Part shown: positions 1 to 7,869 of the stretch, in pieces | How the letters are laid out: each line of letters begins with the position of its first letter | Numbering within the stretch: the first letter of the stretch is position 1 | Source: Onthomorpha sp937906975 | GTDB taxonomy: Bacteria > Bacteroidota > Bacteroidia > Bacteroidales > P3 | Reading direction: 5' to 3' | Length of the DNA stretch: 13,651 bases | Assembly (NCBI GenBank): GCA_045614605.1 | Contig: JAZLDH010000020.1 | Location: 1 to 13,651 of the forward strand | The notes under the pieces: model-generated | The model's database searches: none | Told to the model about the DNA's origin: nothing | The model's input: only the letters and a program-made list of their open reading frames with translations | Position numbers and translations under genes: made by a program

Positions 1-439
1 TGCAAAACTCAAACCCGCTACAATATTATTGTTTGTTTTGCTTGCCTCTTCGTCTATTTCTTCAATTGTTTCTGTATGATTTGTTTTTACATCATAACAA
101 ATTCCACTTTTATTTATGAAAAATTGCATGTAACCCTTAGATTCAATTGTTGTCACACTTCCTGAACCTTTATAAGTGTTGATATTGCTGTTAAATACAC
201 TGTTTTCGTAAATTATAATAGTGCCTTCTGCTCCATCGGAAAATTGTTTGTCGGGTGCTCCAAGCGTTGTTACAATTTGATTATGGCTTTTACCAACATA
301 TTCTTTTTTATATTCTTCTTCTTTTGAAATAGTAGTGTATTTATATGCAGTACATGAAGTAAATAAAGATACTATAACAACTAAATAAAGATACTATAAC
401 AACAATTATACCAATTTTCAAAAAACTATAACTTTTCAT
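1..439 (-). pseudogene. Small lipoprotein gene, frameshifted by a 22-bp tandem duplication; runs off the left edge
   Basis: From the ATG at 439-437 the literal frame gives 32 residues (MKSYSFLKIGIIVVIVSLFS...) and stops at 343-341. Removing one copy of the 22-bp tandem repeat at 360-403 restores one open frame to base 1. The repaired product has a basic N-terminus, a hydrophobic stretch and a perfect lipobox, LFTSC, followed by a soluble domain. That domain contains EYVGKSHNQIVTTLGAPDKQ, then DGAEGTIIIYEN. The pattern 'GKS..QI...LG.PD...DG...I.Y' resembles the small BamE/SmpA-like fold common in Bacteroidota lipoproteins; this is a resemblance, not an assignment. The downstream frame has no ATG, GTG or TTG between its TAG stop (396-394) and the lipobox, so internal initiation cannot rescue the signal peptide. 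About 140 residues of body are visible and intact, so the damage looks recent. It could also be a reversible switch or a sequencing or assembly error. The far end of the gene is outside the window. Confidence 0.75.
360..403. repeat. 22-bp perfect tandem duplication
   Basis: Two exact adjacent copies lie at 360-381 and 382-403; the unit begins taaataaagatactataaca and ends with ac. The length is not a multiple of three, so the extra copy shifts the frame of the lipoprotein gene just before the lipobox cysteine. Slipped-strand replication could both create and remove such a duplication. Confidence 0.95.
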
Positions 440-495
440 TGTATCTTCTTTTTATTGATTACGTAATATTTTTCGTTTATAATTCTTTCAGATTA

Positions 496-526
496 CAAAA
501 GTATAACAATTTTTTTTAAGCACAAA
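496..526 (-). promoter_or_regulatory. Bacteroidota-type promoter of the lipoprotein gene
   Basis: Read on the minus strand there is TTTG at 526-523, a 19-nt spacer, and TACTTTTG at 503-496, which matches TAnnTTTG exactly. This predicts a transcript start near 490 and a leader of about 50 nt. The leader contains a perfect 10-bp palindrome, ATTACGTAAT (458-467), of unknown role, and an A/G-rich stretch just before the ATG at 439. An intact promoter suggests the gene is still transcribed despite the frameshift. Confidence 0.6.
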
Positions 527-642
527 AAATCATATATAAACTCTTAATTTTCAAACTCAAAATTCACAGACAAAAATCTTTATTTTACAGAAATTTCATT
601 TTGAGATTTTTGCAAAAATTCTTGCGAAAAATTGACGAAAAG

Positions 643-674
643 CAAAGAAATAATTTATTAAAACAAAGAAATAA
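643..674. repeat. 11-bp direct repeat just downstream of the ATPase gene
   Basis: CAAAGAAATAA occurs at 643-653 and again at 664-674, a period of 21 bp. It lies immediately after the ATPase stop codon (678-676). The rest of 527-675 is A/T-rich, with only weak inverted repeats. I see no convincing GC-rich terminator hairpin there. Confidence 0.6.
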
Positions 675-675
675 C

Positions 676-1869
676 TCACTCAAACAACGTTTCTAAATCA
701 GAAGACAAAAACTCTTCCAATGGAATACCGCCACTTCCTACTATAAATGTGTGAATAGGATTAAATTTTTCTTTAAATACGCTTATACCTTTATTAGTTG
801 TTCTTCTCCCGCTTTTAACCTCTATTGCAATACACTGACGATTATATTCTAAGATAAAATCCACCTCATCATTTCTTTCTCTCCAATAGTAAAGCTTATA
901 ATCTAATTCATCTGCCATATTAAGTAAATGAGCACCAACCGCACTTTCCACCCAGCGACCCCACATTTTAGGATTTACAAACACTTGTGAATAATTCATT
1001 CCATAAAGAGAGCTCAACAAAGCAGTATTATAAACCAACATTTTAGGAATAGAATTATACTTACGTGCATTATCTTTTGCGTATTTTTGCAATCCACACA
1101 ACAAATGCGATTCTTTGAGAGTTGAAAGATAACTTGCCAAAGTCGTAACATTACCTACATCTTGTAATTGTCCTAATAATTTAGTCAAAGCGATTTCTTC
1201 GCCAGAGTAAGTACAACCTAACTCCACCAACTGTTGCATTAACTCTGGTTTATACACAAGTTTTGTCATCAAAATATCATAAACAATTGCAGGAGCAATA
1301 ATACTCTCCTTTATATACCTACGCCAACGAGTTTCATTATTGATAAATTTCACTCCACCTGGATAACCACCAAAAAAAACATAGTGTTCCAAATCTATTC
1401 CAAAAGCCTCTTTCATTTCTTTATAGCTCCAATGCGACATGTGAATCAATTCATATCTACCTGCCAAAGATTCTGTAAGACCATCTTTTATTAAAAGACG
1501 AGAAGAGCCAAGAAGAACAACCTTTATATTAACATCATTAAAAGTATCTGCATCCCACTCTTTTTTTACAGCCTCACTCCAATTACTAATCTTATGAACC
1601 TCATCAATAACCAACAAATATTCTTCAACCTTCTTTAATTTCATTCTCTGACGAGCAGTTTCCCAAACCTCATTTATCCAAGAAACATTTTCCTTTCCTA
1701 CATTATCTGCTGAAATGAAGGTGAAATCAATTGTAATTTCTTTCAAAACCTGCTTTACTAATGTAGATTTACCCACCTGACGTGGGCCATAAACAACCTG
1801 AATCTTATCTCTCATTTCTTCAAGACGAGATTTCAATTCAGAAAACTGTCGCCTTTTATACATAAACAT
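676..1869 (-). CDS. AAA ATPase with C-terminal DUF4143 domain (AAA_14 family)
   Basis: A protein of about 397 residues. It has a Walker A loop GPRQVGKST (residues 28-36 counting from the ATG at 1869), a Walker B-like LLVIDEVHK (about 85-93), and a C-terminal region with EVDFILEY...IAIEVKSG. This spaced D...ExK pattern is typical of the nuclease-fold-like DUF4143 end of these proteins. The family is widespread and often variable between strains, but its cellular role is not established; binding ATP is all the sequence supports. The reading frame extends upstream to a TTG at 1887, but that codon lies inside the predicted -7 promoter element (1892-1885), so it cannot be the start. ATG at 1869 or 1863 is more likely. 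The gene stands alone behind its own repeat-bearing promoter, with no toxin, antitoxin or defence partner beside it. It ends at TGA 678-676. Confidence 0.9.
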   Translation of the reverse strand: MFMYKRRQFSELKSRLEEMRDKIQVVYGPRQVGKSTLVKQVLKEITIDFTFISADNVGKENVSWINEVWETARQRMKLKKVEEYLLVIDEVHKISNWSEAVKKEWDADTFNDVNIKVVLLGSSRLLIKDGLTESLAGRYELIHMSHWSYKEMKEAFGIDLEHYVFFGGYPGGVKFINNETRWRRYIKESIIAPAIVYDILMTKLVYKPELMQQLVELGCTYSGEEIALTKLLGQLQDVGNVTTLASYLSTLKESHLLCGLQKYAKDNARKYNSIPKMLVYNTALLSSLYGMNYSQVFVNPKMWGRWVESAVGAHLLNMADELDYKLYYWRERNDEVDFILEYNRQCIAIEVKSGRRTTNKGISVFKEKFNPIHTFIVGSGGIPLEEFLSSDLETLFE

Positions 1870-1884
1870 TTGATTTTTAAAGTG

Positions 1885-1916
1885 CAAATATATACAAAAT
1901 GTTCAAATCTACCAAA
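1885..1916 (-). promoter_or_regulatory. Promoter of the DUF4143 ATPase gene, embedded in direct repeats
   Basis: On the minus strand, TTTG at 1916-1913, a 20-nt spacer and TATATTTG at 1892-1885 match the Bacteroidota -33/-7 consensus. The predicted transcript start is near 1880, leaving a leader of only about 10-17 nt before the ATG at 1869 or 1863. The proximal 17-bp repeat (1894-1910) fills most of the spacer between the two elements, so a protein bound there would compete with RNA polymerase. Confidence 0.6.
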
Positions 1917-1954
1917 CAAAATGTTCAAATCTCCATTACAAAATGTTCAAATCT
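1894..1954. repeat. Three identical 17-bp direct repeats at 22-bp period (possible operator)
   Basis: acaaaatgttcaaatct occurs at 1894-1910, 1916-1932 and 1938-1954, all three identical and separated by unrelated 5-bp spacers. The 22-bp period is close to two helical turns, so the three sites would face the same side of the DNA. They overlap and lie upstream of the ATPase promoter. Three iteron-like sites at a promoter suggest an operator; no binding protein is identifiable from this window. Confidence 0.85.
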
Positions 1955-1986
1955 AAGATTAGAAAAAAAAGTCTAAGAAAAAATTT

Positions 1987-2047
1987 AATAATCCTAAGAA
2001 AGAAAAAAATATCTCTAAGAGAAAAAAATTTTTTTCTTAGGATTATT
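1987..2047 (-). terminator. Stem-loop at the 3' end of the leftward glycan operon
   Basis: AATAATCCTAAGAAA at 1987-2001 is perfectly complementary to 2033-2047, giving a 15-bp stem around a 31-nt A/T-rich loop that contains further TTTCTTAG-like units. The arm at 2033-2047 overlaps the TAA stop (2045-2043) of the glycosyltransferase gene. It sits exactly where the leftward operon should end, so termination or 3'-end protection is likely. It is not a classical GC-rich hairpin with a terminal U-run. Confidence 0.55.
1992..2020 (-). repeat. Left copy of the 29-bp 3'-end element
   Basis: In the direction of transcription the element reads TCTTAGAGATATTTTTTT, then C, then TTTCTTAGGA. A copy differing at one base lies in the opposite genomic orientation at 12657-12685. 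Both copies follow the last gene of an operon by a few tens of bases, in the same orientation relative to transcription. A partial extra unit (TTTTTTCTTAGAC on the minus strand) lies at about 1971-1983. Confidence 0.85.
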
Positions 2048-3050
2048 TTTTTGAGGTTAAGGACTGTATTACGCTATTAAATTTTGCTTTGTTTTTCTCC
2101 AAAGAGGCATAGTCTTCTACAAAGGTTTTGTTTTTCAAAAGGACTTCTTTTTTGTCCAATTCCAAGACTTGCTCCAAGTAATCTGCCTTTTCTATTTCTT
2201 TATCCGAAACAACAAGGCAGTTTTCCCCATTTTTCATAAGTCCTTTATAGGCTGGTAAATCGGAAATCACACAAAGACATTCTCCGCTCATTGCCTCCAT
2301 AAGGGAAATAGGAAAGCTATCGCTTTGTGGTATTGAGATATAAATCTTACTCTTTGCATAGTATTCTGCATTCTCCTTTTGCGAAAGCCAACCTACGAAT
2401 TTAACTTTGTCTTTCACGCTAAGGCTTTCGGCTAATTGCTGTAATTCTTTTTCTTTTCCTGTTGCGGCTATCACTAATTGCCAATCGGAATACTGGGCTT
2501 TTGAAACAAATTTCGCAAAGGCTTTAATCACCTCATCTATTCTATACAAAGAAGAATGTAATCTATTGGAATATATTATTTTTTGTTTTTCTGAGGATTC
2601 TATTGGCTCAATTCCCAAATTTGCAAGCACAATTTCTTTTCCTTTTGGGCAGTATTGTTTCATTTGCTCTAAGAGATAGGGACTTCCTGCATTATAGGCT
2701 TGTGAGTTTTTTAGGATATATTTCAACATTGCTTTATATAAAAATCCTCTTTTTGGCATTACTAATATGTCAGAGCCTATTCCTATGGAAAATATCGGGA
2801 TTTTGTATTTTTTATTAGCTAAAACAGCAATGAAAGCCGTTAAATTCAACTGATAAAGCACAAGGACATCGGGTTTTGTTTTAGAGATTATTTCTTTCAT
2901 TCTTTGCAAGGCGGAAAGAAATCCACGAAAAGAAAAATCAATATCCTTTGGCAAGAGATTTACCTCGTAGTTATCGGTAAAAAATTGGCTTAAACGTTTA
3001 GTATGTATGCTCGTAGGATTACCAACTATTAGCAATCGTTTATTATTCAT
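2043..3050 (-). CDS. Glycosyltransferase family 4 (GT-B fold)
   Basis: A 335-residue cytoplasmic GT-B type enzyme expected to move a sugar from a nucleotide donor onto a growing surface glycan; donor and acceptor cannot be read from the sequence. The N-terminal half is a variable acceptor domain starting LLIVGNPTSIHTKRL. The C-terminal half carries the GT4 signature: IIYSNRL at about 158-164, VKFVGWLS at 216-223 and QSDSFPISLMEAMSG at 242-256. The conserved E-x7-E pair appears as D244...E252, so the first acidic residue is Asp rather than Glu. It is the last gene of the leftward operon. Its ATG overlaps the end of the dehydratase gene by 8 nt (ATGAATAA), which implies translational coupling. 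The stop codon is part of the downstream stem-loop. Confidence 0.9.
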   Translation of the reverse strand: MNNKRLLIVGNPTSIHTKRLSQFFTDNYEVNLLPKDIDFSFRGFLSALQRMKEIISKTKPDVLVLYQLNLTAFIAVLANKKYKIPIFSIGIGSDILVMPKRGFLYKAMLKYILKNSQAYNAGSPYLLEQMKQYCPKGKEIVLANLGIEPIESSEKQKIIYSNRLHSSLYRIDEVIKAFAKFVSKAQYSDWQLVIAATGKEKELQQLAESLSVKDKVKFVGWLSQKENAEYYAKSKIYISIPQSDSFPISLMEAMSGECLCVISDLPAYKGLMKNGENCLVVSDKEIEKADYLEQVLELDKKEVLLKNKTFVEDYASLEKNKAKFNSVIQSLTSKK

Positions 3051-4980
3051 CTACTTGGTCAAGTTGTGTGTAAATACTATTGTTGCTTTTGTAGGTTTTA
3101 ACTAATTGTTTTATGTTGCTAACTATCTTAAAGTCTTGCTCTGCTTCATTTTCTTTTAGCAATTCTTGCATTTGCGTAATAGATGTTGTAACTAATTCAA
3201 GGTCTATTTCTTGATGTTTTGCTTTGAATATTTTTTTATGATAGGTTGGAAGTGTGTTTTCTGTTTCACACAAAAGTTCTTCATAGAGTTTTTCTCCGCT
3301 TCTTAAACCTGTAAATGCTATATCTATATCTTCGTATGGTTTTAAGCCTGATAGTTTTATCATTCTTTCGGCAAGGTCTAAGATTTTTACAGGTTTACCC
3401 ATGTCAAATAGGAATATCTCTCCGCCTTGTCCCATTGTAGCAGCCTCTAACACCAATCTACTTGCCTCAGGTATTGTCATAAAATATCGAGTAATGTCTT
3501 TGTGAGTTACAGTCAAAGGTCCGCCTTTTAAAATCTGTTGTTTAAACAAAGGTATCACAGAGCCATTTGAACCAAGCACGTTTCCAAATCTTGTTGTTAT
3601 AAATTTTGTTTTAGCATTGTTTTGAGAATCTAATTGTTTTATATAGATTTCGGCATATCTTTTTGTTGCTCCCATTACATTTGTTGGATTTACTGCTTTG
3701 TCTGTCGAAATCATTATGAATTTACTAACATTAAATTCTTGCGAAAGGTCAGCTACGTTTTTTGTTCCTAAGATATTTACACTTGCCGCTTCGTATGGTG
3801 CTCTCTCCATCATAGGAACGTGTTTGTATGCTGCAGCGTGGAAAACTATATCTATATTATATTTTTGGAAAATGGCTTTTAAGCGTTTTTTATCTCTAAC
3901 ATCTGCAATTTCTATATATTTTTCTATTTGTGGATACTTGTTTGAGATTTCGTTTTCTATGTGATAGAGTGGTGTTTCGGCTTGGTCTAAAAGGATAAGA
4001 CGAGTAGAAAACAAGGAAAGTTGTCTTACGATTTCGCTTCCTATACTTCCTGCCGCTCCTGTGATGAGAATTGTTTTTTCTTTCATCTCTTGCGAGATTA
4101 TTTCTCTATTTATGTTGATTTCTTCTCTACCTAAAAGGTCCTCTATTTGAATTTCTGTAATTTGATGCGTTTGTAATTTTCCTTCGCTCCAAGTTTTGAT
4201 TGGCGGTACCGTCAAAACCTTTACATTATTGGCATGACAGAGTTCAAATATCTCGTTTTTTCTTTCTGTACTTATTCTATTTGTTGCTATTATAAGTTGG
4301 TCTATATCCTTATACTTAATTAAATATTCTTGTTTTTCTCTTCCGTAGATTTTTTGTCCAAAAATGGTTTTTCCTTGCAAGTTTGGGTCATCGTCAATAA
4401 AGCCTTTGATATAGTATTTTCGTGTTCCGCTTATCAAGGTATTGGCAGTTGCTGTCCCTGTACGACCTGCTCCAAATATTATTACTTGCGTGTTTAACTC
4501 GGTATTGATTCCCGATTTGTAGGCTTTTTCAAACAACCATCTTACAAACATTCTAAACATAAACAAGCCTATAAAACAAACGCCTGCATTGACTAAAACC
4601 AACTCTTTCGGAATATAATCCTTTCCTACATTGTATTTGTAAATGATATTGGCTATAAGCAAAAGTATTGTCGGAATTAAAATTGCTAAAAGTATGCGTA
4701 GCATATCGCTAAAGGAAGAGTATCGAATGACGCTTTTGTTTATGCGAAACAAATGCATGAAAACATTTATACTAAGAAAAGAAATAACTATAAATCTTAT
4801 AGAATAGTGGTCAAAAGGAAAGTTAAACCAAATTTCTTTTAAGGATAGCAAAACACCCGATATGATAATAGATAAAATTATTATGAAAGAATCTATCAAA
4901 GATATAAACCAAGCTGGAATATATCGCTTTGACATAAATCTATCTATGAATTTCAACATTTTATGATAAAGACGATTCAT
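3043..4980 (-). CDS. Membrane nucleotide-sugar 4,6-dehydratase (FlaA1/WbpM/CapD family)
   Basis: A 645-residue inner-membrane enzyme. Four hydrophobic segments (about 26-47, 61-79, 95-114 and 126-145) are followed by a first Rossmann-like domain with FGAGRTG (169-175). A second, catalytic SDR domain carries GAAGSIG (308-314) for NAD(P) binding. The active-site region STDKAVNPTNVMGATK (425-440) has Met436-xxx-Lys440 where ordinary SDRs have Tyr-xxx-Lys. This substitution is characteristic of the long WbpM-type 4,6-dehydratases, so it is not a defect. The family converts UDP-GlcNAc to a UDP-4-keto-6-deoxy sugar, the entry to bacillosamine-, QuiNAc- or FucNAc-type sugars used in O-antigens and protein glycans. 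It starts 3 nt after the FAD/Fe-S gene and overlaps the glycosyltransferase gene by 8 nt. The exact product sugar is not determinable here. Confidence 0.93.
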   Translation of the reverse strand: MNRLYHKMLKFIDRFMSKRYIPAWFISLIDSFIIILSIIISGVLLSLKEIWFNFPFDHYSIRFIVISFLSINVFMHLFRINKSVIRYSSFSDMLRILLAILIPTILLLIANIIYKYNVGKDYIPKELVLVNAGVCFIGLFMFRMFVRWLFEKAYKSGINTELNTQVIIFGAGRTGTATANTLISGTRKYYIKGFIDDDPNLQGKTIFGQKIYGREKQEYLIKYKDIDQLIIATNRISTERKNEIFELCHANNVKVLTVPPIKTWSEGKLQTHQITEIQIEDLLGREEININREIISQEMKEKTILITGAAGSIGSEIVRQLSLFSTRLILLDQAETPLYHIENEISNKYPQIEKYIEIADVRDKKRLKAIFQKYNIDIVFHAAAYKHVPMMERAPYEAASVNILGTKNVADLSQEFNVSKFIMISTDKAVNPTNVMGATKRYAEIYIKQLDSQNNAKTKFITTRFGNVLGSNGSVIPLFKQQILKGGPLTVTHKDITRYFMTIPEASRLVLEAATMGQGGEIFLFDMGKPVKILDLAERMIKLSGLKPYEDIDIAFTGLRSGEKLYEELLCETENTLPTYHKKIFKAKHQEIDLELVTTSITQMQELLKENEAEQDFKIVSNIKQLVKTYKSNNSIYTQLDQVDE

Positions 4981-4983
4981 AAT

Positions 4984-7869
4984 TTATTTTGTTTTTAAGG
5001 CGTTATACATTATTTCAATCGGGTGAAGTGCAATGCGAGAAGTAAAATGCTTGATTTGCTCTCTACAACTTGTGCCCGGAGCAGAAATTATCGTTGTTTT
5101 CTCTGCTTGATTTATTGCTTTTGTAAGTACCAAATCGGCAATTGCTTTACTGGTTTGGTAATGTCGTTTTTCATATCCATAACTTCCTGCCATACCACAA
5201 CAACCGCTTGGAATATACTCCACAGTAAAATTCTCAGGGAGCGATAACATTTTTATCATTGCCTCACCTCCTATTATGGCTTTTTGTTGGCAGTGTCCGT
5301 GAAGAAGGATTTTTTGCTCTTTGTCTGTGAATTGCTGTTTTGTTATATTGTTTTTCTCTATTTCTTTGGCGATAAATTCATCAAAAAGATAGATATGTTT
5401 GTTCAATTCCGTAATATCTTCCTCTACAAGCGAAGGATATTCATCTCTAAAACTCAAAAGTGTTGAGGGCTCTAAGCCTATCATTGGCGAGTTTTCGCTT
5501 ATTAGATTTTTTATTTTATTAATATTTCTTATTGCTAAGGCTTTGGCTTTTTTTACCATTCCTTTGCTTATAAATGTACGAGCACTCTCTTTTATTGGTG
5601 CTATTTCTACTCTATAACCTAAGGCTGTGAATAGTTTTATCGCAGTTTCTGTCATTTTGCTATCTTGCAAAGCAGAAAATTCATCAATAAAAAGATATAT
5701 GGTTTTAATTTCTTTTTGTGGATTTTGATTTTTTATTTGTTTTTCAAAGTTTTTAACCTCTATTGTAGGTAATGGTCTTTCCAAACTAAAGCCCATTAGA
5801 TTTTTTATTAAAAAAGATGTAATCTTATTGCGAACTACCCAATTATAAACCAAAGGAAGATGTTTGAAATATCTTTGTATTTGTGGTAGATAACCAACTA
5901 AAAGAATATTTAATGGGTAATATGTCGCATCATAATAGTGTTGTAGAAATTCGCTCTTAAACTTTGCTATATCAACATTCGATGGGCATTCGCTTTTGCA
6001 AGCTTTACACATCAAACATTCGTCTAAAAGTTTTTTTATTTCTTTGTCTGCAAATGGGTTTTCTTGTGTTGAGAACGATAACTTATCTCTTAAAATATTT
6101 GCTCTCGCTCTTGGGGTTTGCCATTCATTGTTTGTAACTTGAAATGTTGGGCACATTTTTCCGCCAGAAGCGGCTGATTTTCTACAATCTGCAGATCCGT
6201 TACATTGTTCTATAGCACAAAGAAATCCTTTTTGTTTTTCAAAAGAATAATATGTGTTTATTTTCGGTGGATTTATGTTTTCGTATCTCAAAGAAGTGTT
6301 CATTGGTGGCGTATCAATGATTTTACCTTTATTAAAAACAGAGTCCTTGTCCCAAAGGTATTTCATTTCTTTCATCAATGAATAAATTCTTTCTCCATAC
6401 ATTAAAGGTATCCACTCCCCTCTTAGTCTGCCATCTCCATGTTCGCCACTTAGCGAACCTCTGTGGCGTTTTACCAATAGGGCAACGTCTTGGCTTATTG
6501 CGCGAAACAGTTTTACATCTTCTTTGTCTTTGAGATTAAGAATTGGTCTTAGGTGTAATTCTCCTGTTGCTATGTGTGCGTGATAGACACAACTAAGATT
6601 GTATTTTGAAAGCAAGTCTGCAAATTCTAAAAGATAAGCCGGAAGTCTTTCTGGTGCAACAGCCGTATCCTCAATCACAGAAACAGGTTTATAATCTCCT
6701 GCCACATTGGTTAAAAGTCCAAGACCTGCTTTCCTCAACTCCCACACCCTTGAAATATCTCCTCCATATATCACAGGGAATGCGTAGGCTGAGGATTCTT
6801 TCTTAAAATGTTCTATTGTTTCTTTTAGTTTTTCTTCTAATTTTTCTAAACTTTCTTCTGCAAATTCTATTATCAGAATTGCTTTTGGCTCGCCTTCTAT
6901 AAAGAAAGTGTTTTGTTTTTGAGTAGGATTGCGATATGCAGCTTCAATTATATTGTTATCCATTAACTCCACCGCCATTGGAGAGTGCTTTAAGGCAATT
7001 AAATTTCCTGTAAAGCTGTCATAGAGTTCTGAAAAGTGAACACAAAGCACTGCTTTATGCTTTGGCGGAAGCGGAACTAAGTTTAGTTTAAATTCTGTGG
7101 CGAAAGCAAGCGTTCCTTCACTGCCTGCAAAAAGTTTTGCAAGATTTGGATTTGGCGAGTGCGTAAGAAAATCTAAGGCATAGCCATTATTTCTTCTACT
7201 TACTTGCTTTTCGGGAAAGTTTTCTTCTATTTCTTTTTTTATCTCTGGATTTGAGTATGTGTTTTGTATGTATTGATATATTTTTCCCTCTAAATCCTCT
7301 TGTTTTGCTTTGGTTTGAAATTCTTCTTGGCTATATTGTTTTAATTCTACTTGTTTTCCATCGGAGAGAATAACGTTTGCTTCCAACAAATGCTCTCTTG
7401 TAGAGCCATAAACCAAGGAATGTAATCCGCAAGAGTTGTTTCCTACCATTCCTGCAATGCAACAACGATTTGCAGTAGAGGTTTCGGGGCCAAAGAAAAG
7501 ATTATAGGGTTTTAAATAGTTGTTTAGTTGTTGCAAGACTACGCCTGCTTGCACTCTTACCCACTTTTCCTCTTGGTTTACTTCTAATATTTTGTTTAAA
7601 TTCTTGCTTACATCTACCACAATGCCGTTTCCAACAACCTGTCCTGCAAGAGAAGTACCTGCTGAGCGTGGAATTAGAAATGTTTTGTGAGCTTTACAAA
7701 AATCAAGCAAGAGTTTTATATCATTATAACAGTCATTTTCTGGAATAAAAACCGCTATTGGTCTTTCCCTATAAGCAGAGGCATCAGTGGAGTAAAGAAT
7801 TAGGGTTGTTTCATCTAATCTTAATTCTCCTTTTAATTGAGTGCTTAATTTTTTTAGGGCTTCTCTCAT
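4984..7869 (-). CDS. FAD and iron-sulfur 2-hydroxyacid dehydrogenase (YdiJ/D-lactate dehydrogenase type)
   Basis: A 961-residue fusion. The N-terminal FAD_binding_4 domain has PRSAGTSLAGQ (67-77) and GPETSTANRCCIAGMVGNNS (127-146). An FAD-oxidase C domain follows, with His430/His432/His439 (YHAHIATGELHLRP) and GEHGDG (475-480), the usual metal and substrate site of D-2-hydroxyacid dehydrogenases. Then come a cysteine group C551/C556/C562/C573, a ferredoxin-type cluster motif CLMCKACKSECP (C618, C621, C624, C628), and a C-terminal CCG domain with GCCG at 889-892. This order matches E. coli YdiJ, which I recall as a D-2-hydroxyglutarate dehydrogenase; D-lactate or glycolate are alternatives. 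Such enzymes oxidise the hydroxyacid and pass electrons to the respiratory chain. Its ATG shares one base with the preceding TAA (TAATG), so it is coupled to a sugar-modifying gene, an unusual place for a catabolic enzyme. WbpB-type enzymes produce 2-hydroxyglutarate, which would explain its presence. Confidence 0.85.
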   Translation of the reverse strand: MREALKKLSTQLKGELRLDETTLILYSTDASAYRERPIAVFIPENDCYNDIKLLLDFCKAHKTFLIPRSAGTSLAGQVVGNGIVVDVSKNLNKILEVNQEEKWVRVQAGVVLQQLNNYLKPYNLFFGPETSTANRCCIAGMVGNNSCGLHSLVYGSTREHLLEANVILSDGKQVELKQYSQEEFQTKAKQEDLEGKIYQYIQNTYSNPEIKKEIEENFPEKQVSRRNNGYALDFLTHSPNPNLAKLFAGSEGTLAFATEFKLNLVPLPPKHKAVLCVHFSELYDSFTGNLIALKHSPMAVELMDNNIIEAAYRNPTQKQNTFFIEGEPKAILIIEFAEESLEKLEEKLKETIEHFKKESSAYAFPVIYGGDISRVWELRKAGLGLLTNVAGDYKPVSVIEDTAVAPERLPAYLLEFADLLSKYNLSCVYHAHIATGELHLRPILNLKDKEDVKLFRAISQDVALLVKRHRGSLSGEHGDGRLRGEWIPLMYGERIYSLMKEMKYLWDKDSVFNKGKIIDTPPMNTSLRYENINPPKINTYYSFEKQKGFLCAIEQCNGSADCRKSAASGGKMCPTFQVTNNEWQTPRARANILRDKLSFSTQENPFADKEIKKLLDECLMCKACKSECPSNVDIAKFKSEFLQHYYDATYYPLNILLVGYLPQIQRYFKHLPLVYNWVVRNKITSFLIKNLMGFSLERPLPTIEVKNFEKQIKNQNPQKEIKTIYLFIDEFSALQDSKMTETAIKLFTALGYRVEIAPIKESARTFISKGMVKKAKALAIRNINKIKNLISENSPMIGLEPSTLLSFRDEYPSLVEEDITELNKHIYLFDEFIAKEIEKNNITKQQFTDKEQKILLHGHCQQKAIIGGEAMIKMLSLPENFTVEYIPSGCCGMAGSYGYEKRHYQTSKAIADLVLTKAINQAEKTTIISAPGTSCREQIKHFTSRIALHPIEIMYNALKTK

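Noticed and set aside
676..1869. Defence or toxin-antitoxin system built on the DUF4143 ATPase
   Set aside because: The gene is alone, with no partner effector, nuclease or antitoxin beside it; the family fold by itself does not support a defence call.
1885..1887. TTG at 1887 as start of the ATPase gene (403 aa)
   Set aside because: The codon lies within the predicted TATATTTG promoter element, so it would not be transcribed; ATG 1869 or 1863 fits better.
1894..1954. CRISPR array
   Set aside because: Only three short repeats with 5-bp spacers at a promoter, and no cas genes nearby.
4903..4980. Missing catalytic Tyr in the 4,6-dehydratase as sign of an inactive enzyme
   Set aside because: Met at that position (residue 436) is the normal state in WbpM/FlaA1-type long dehydratases.
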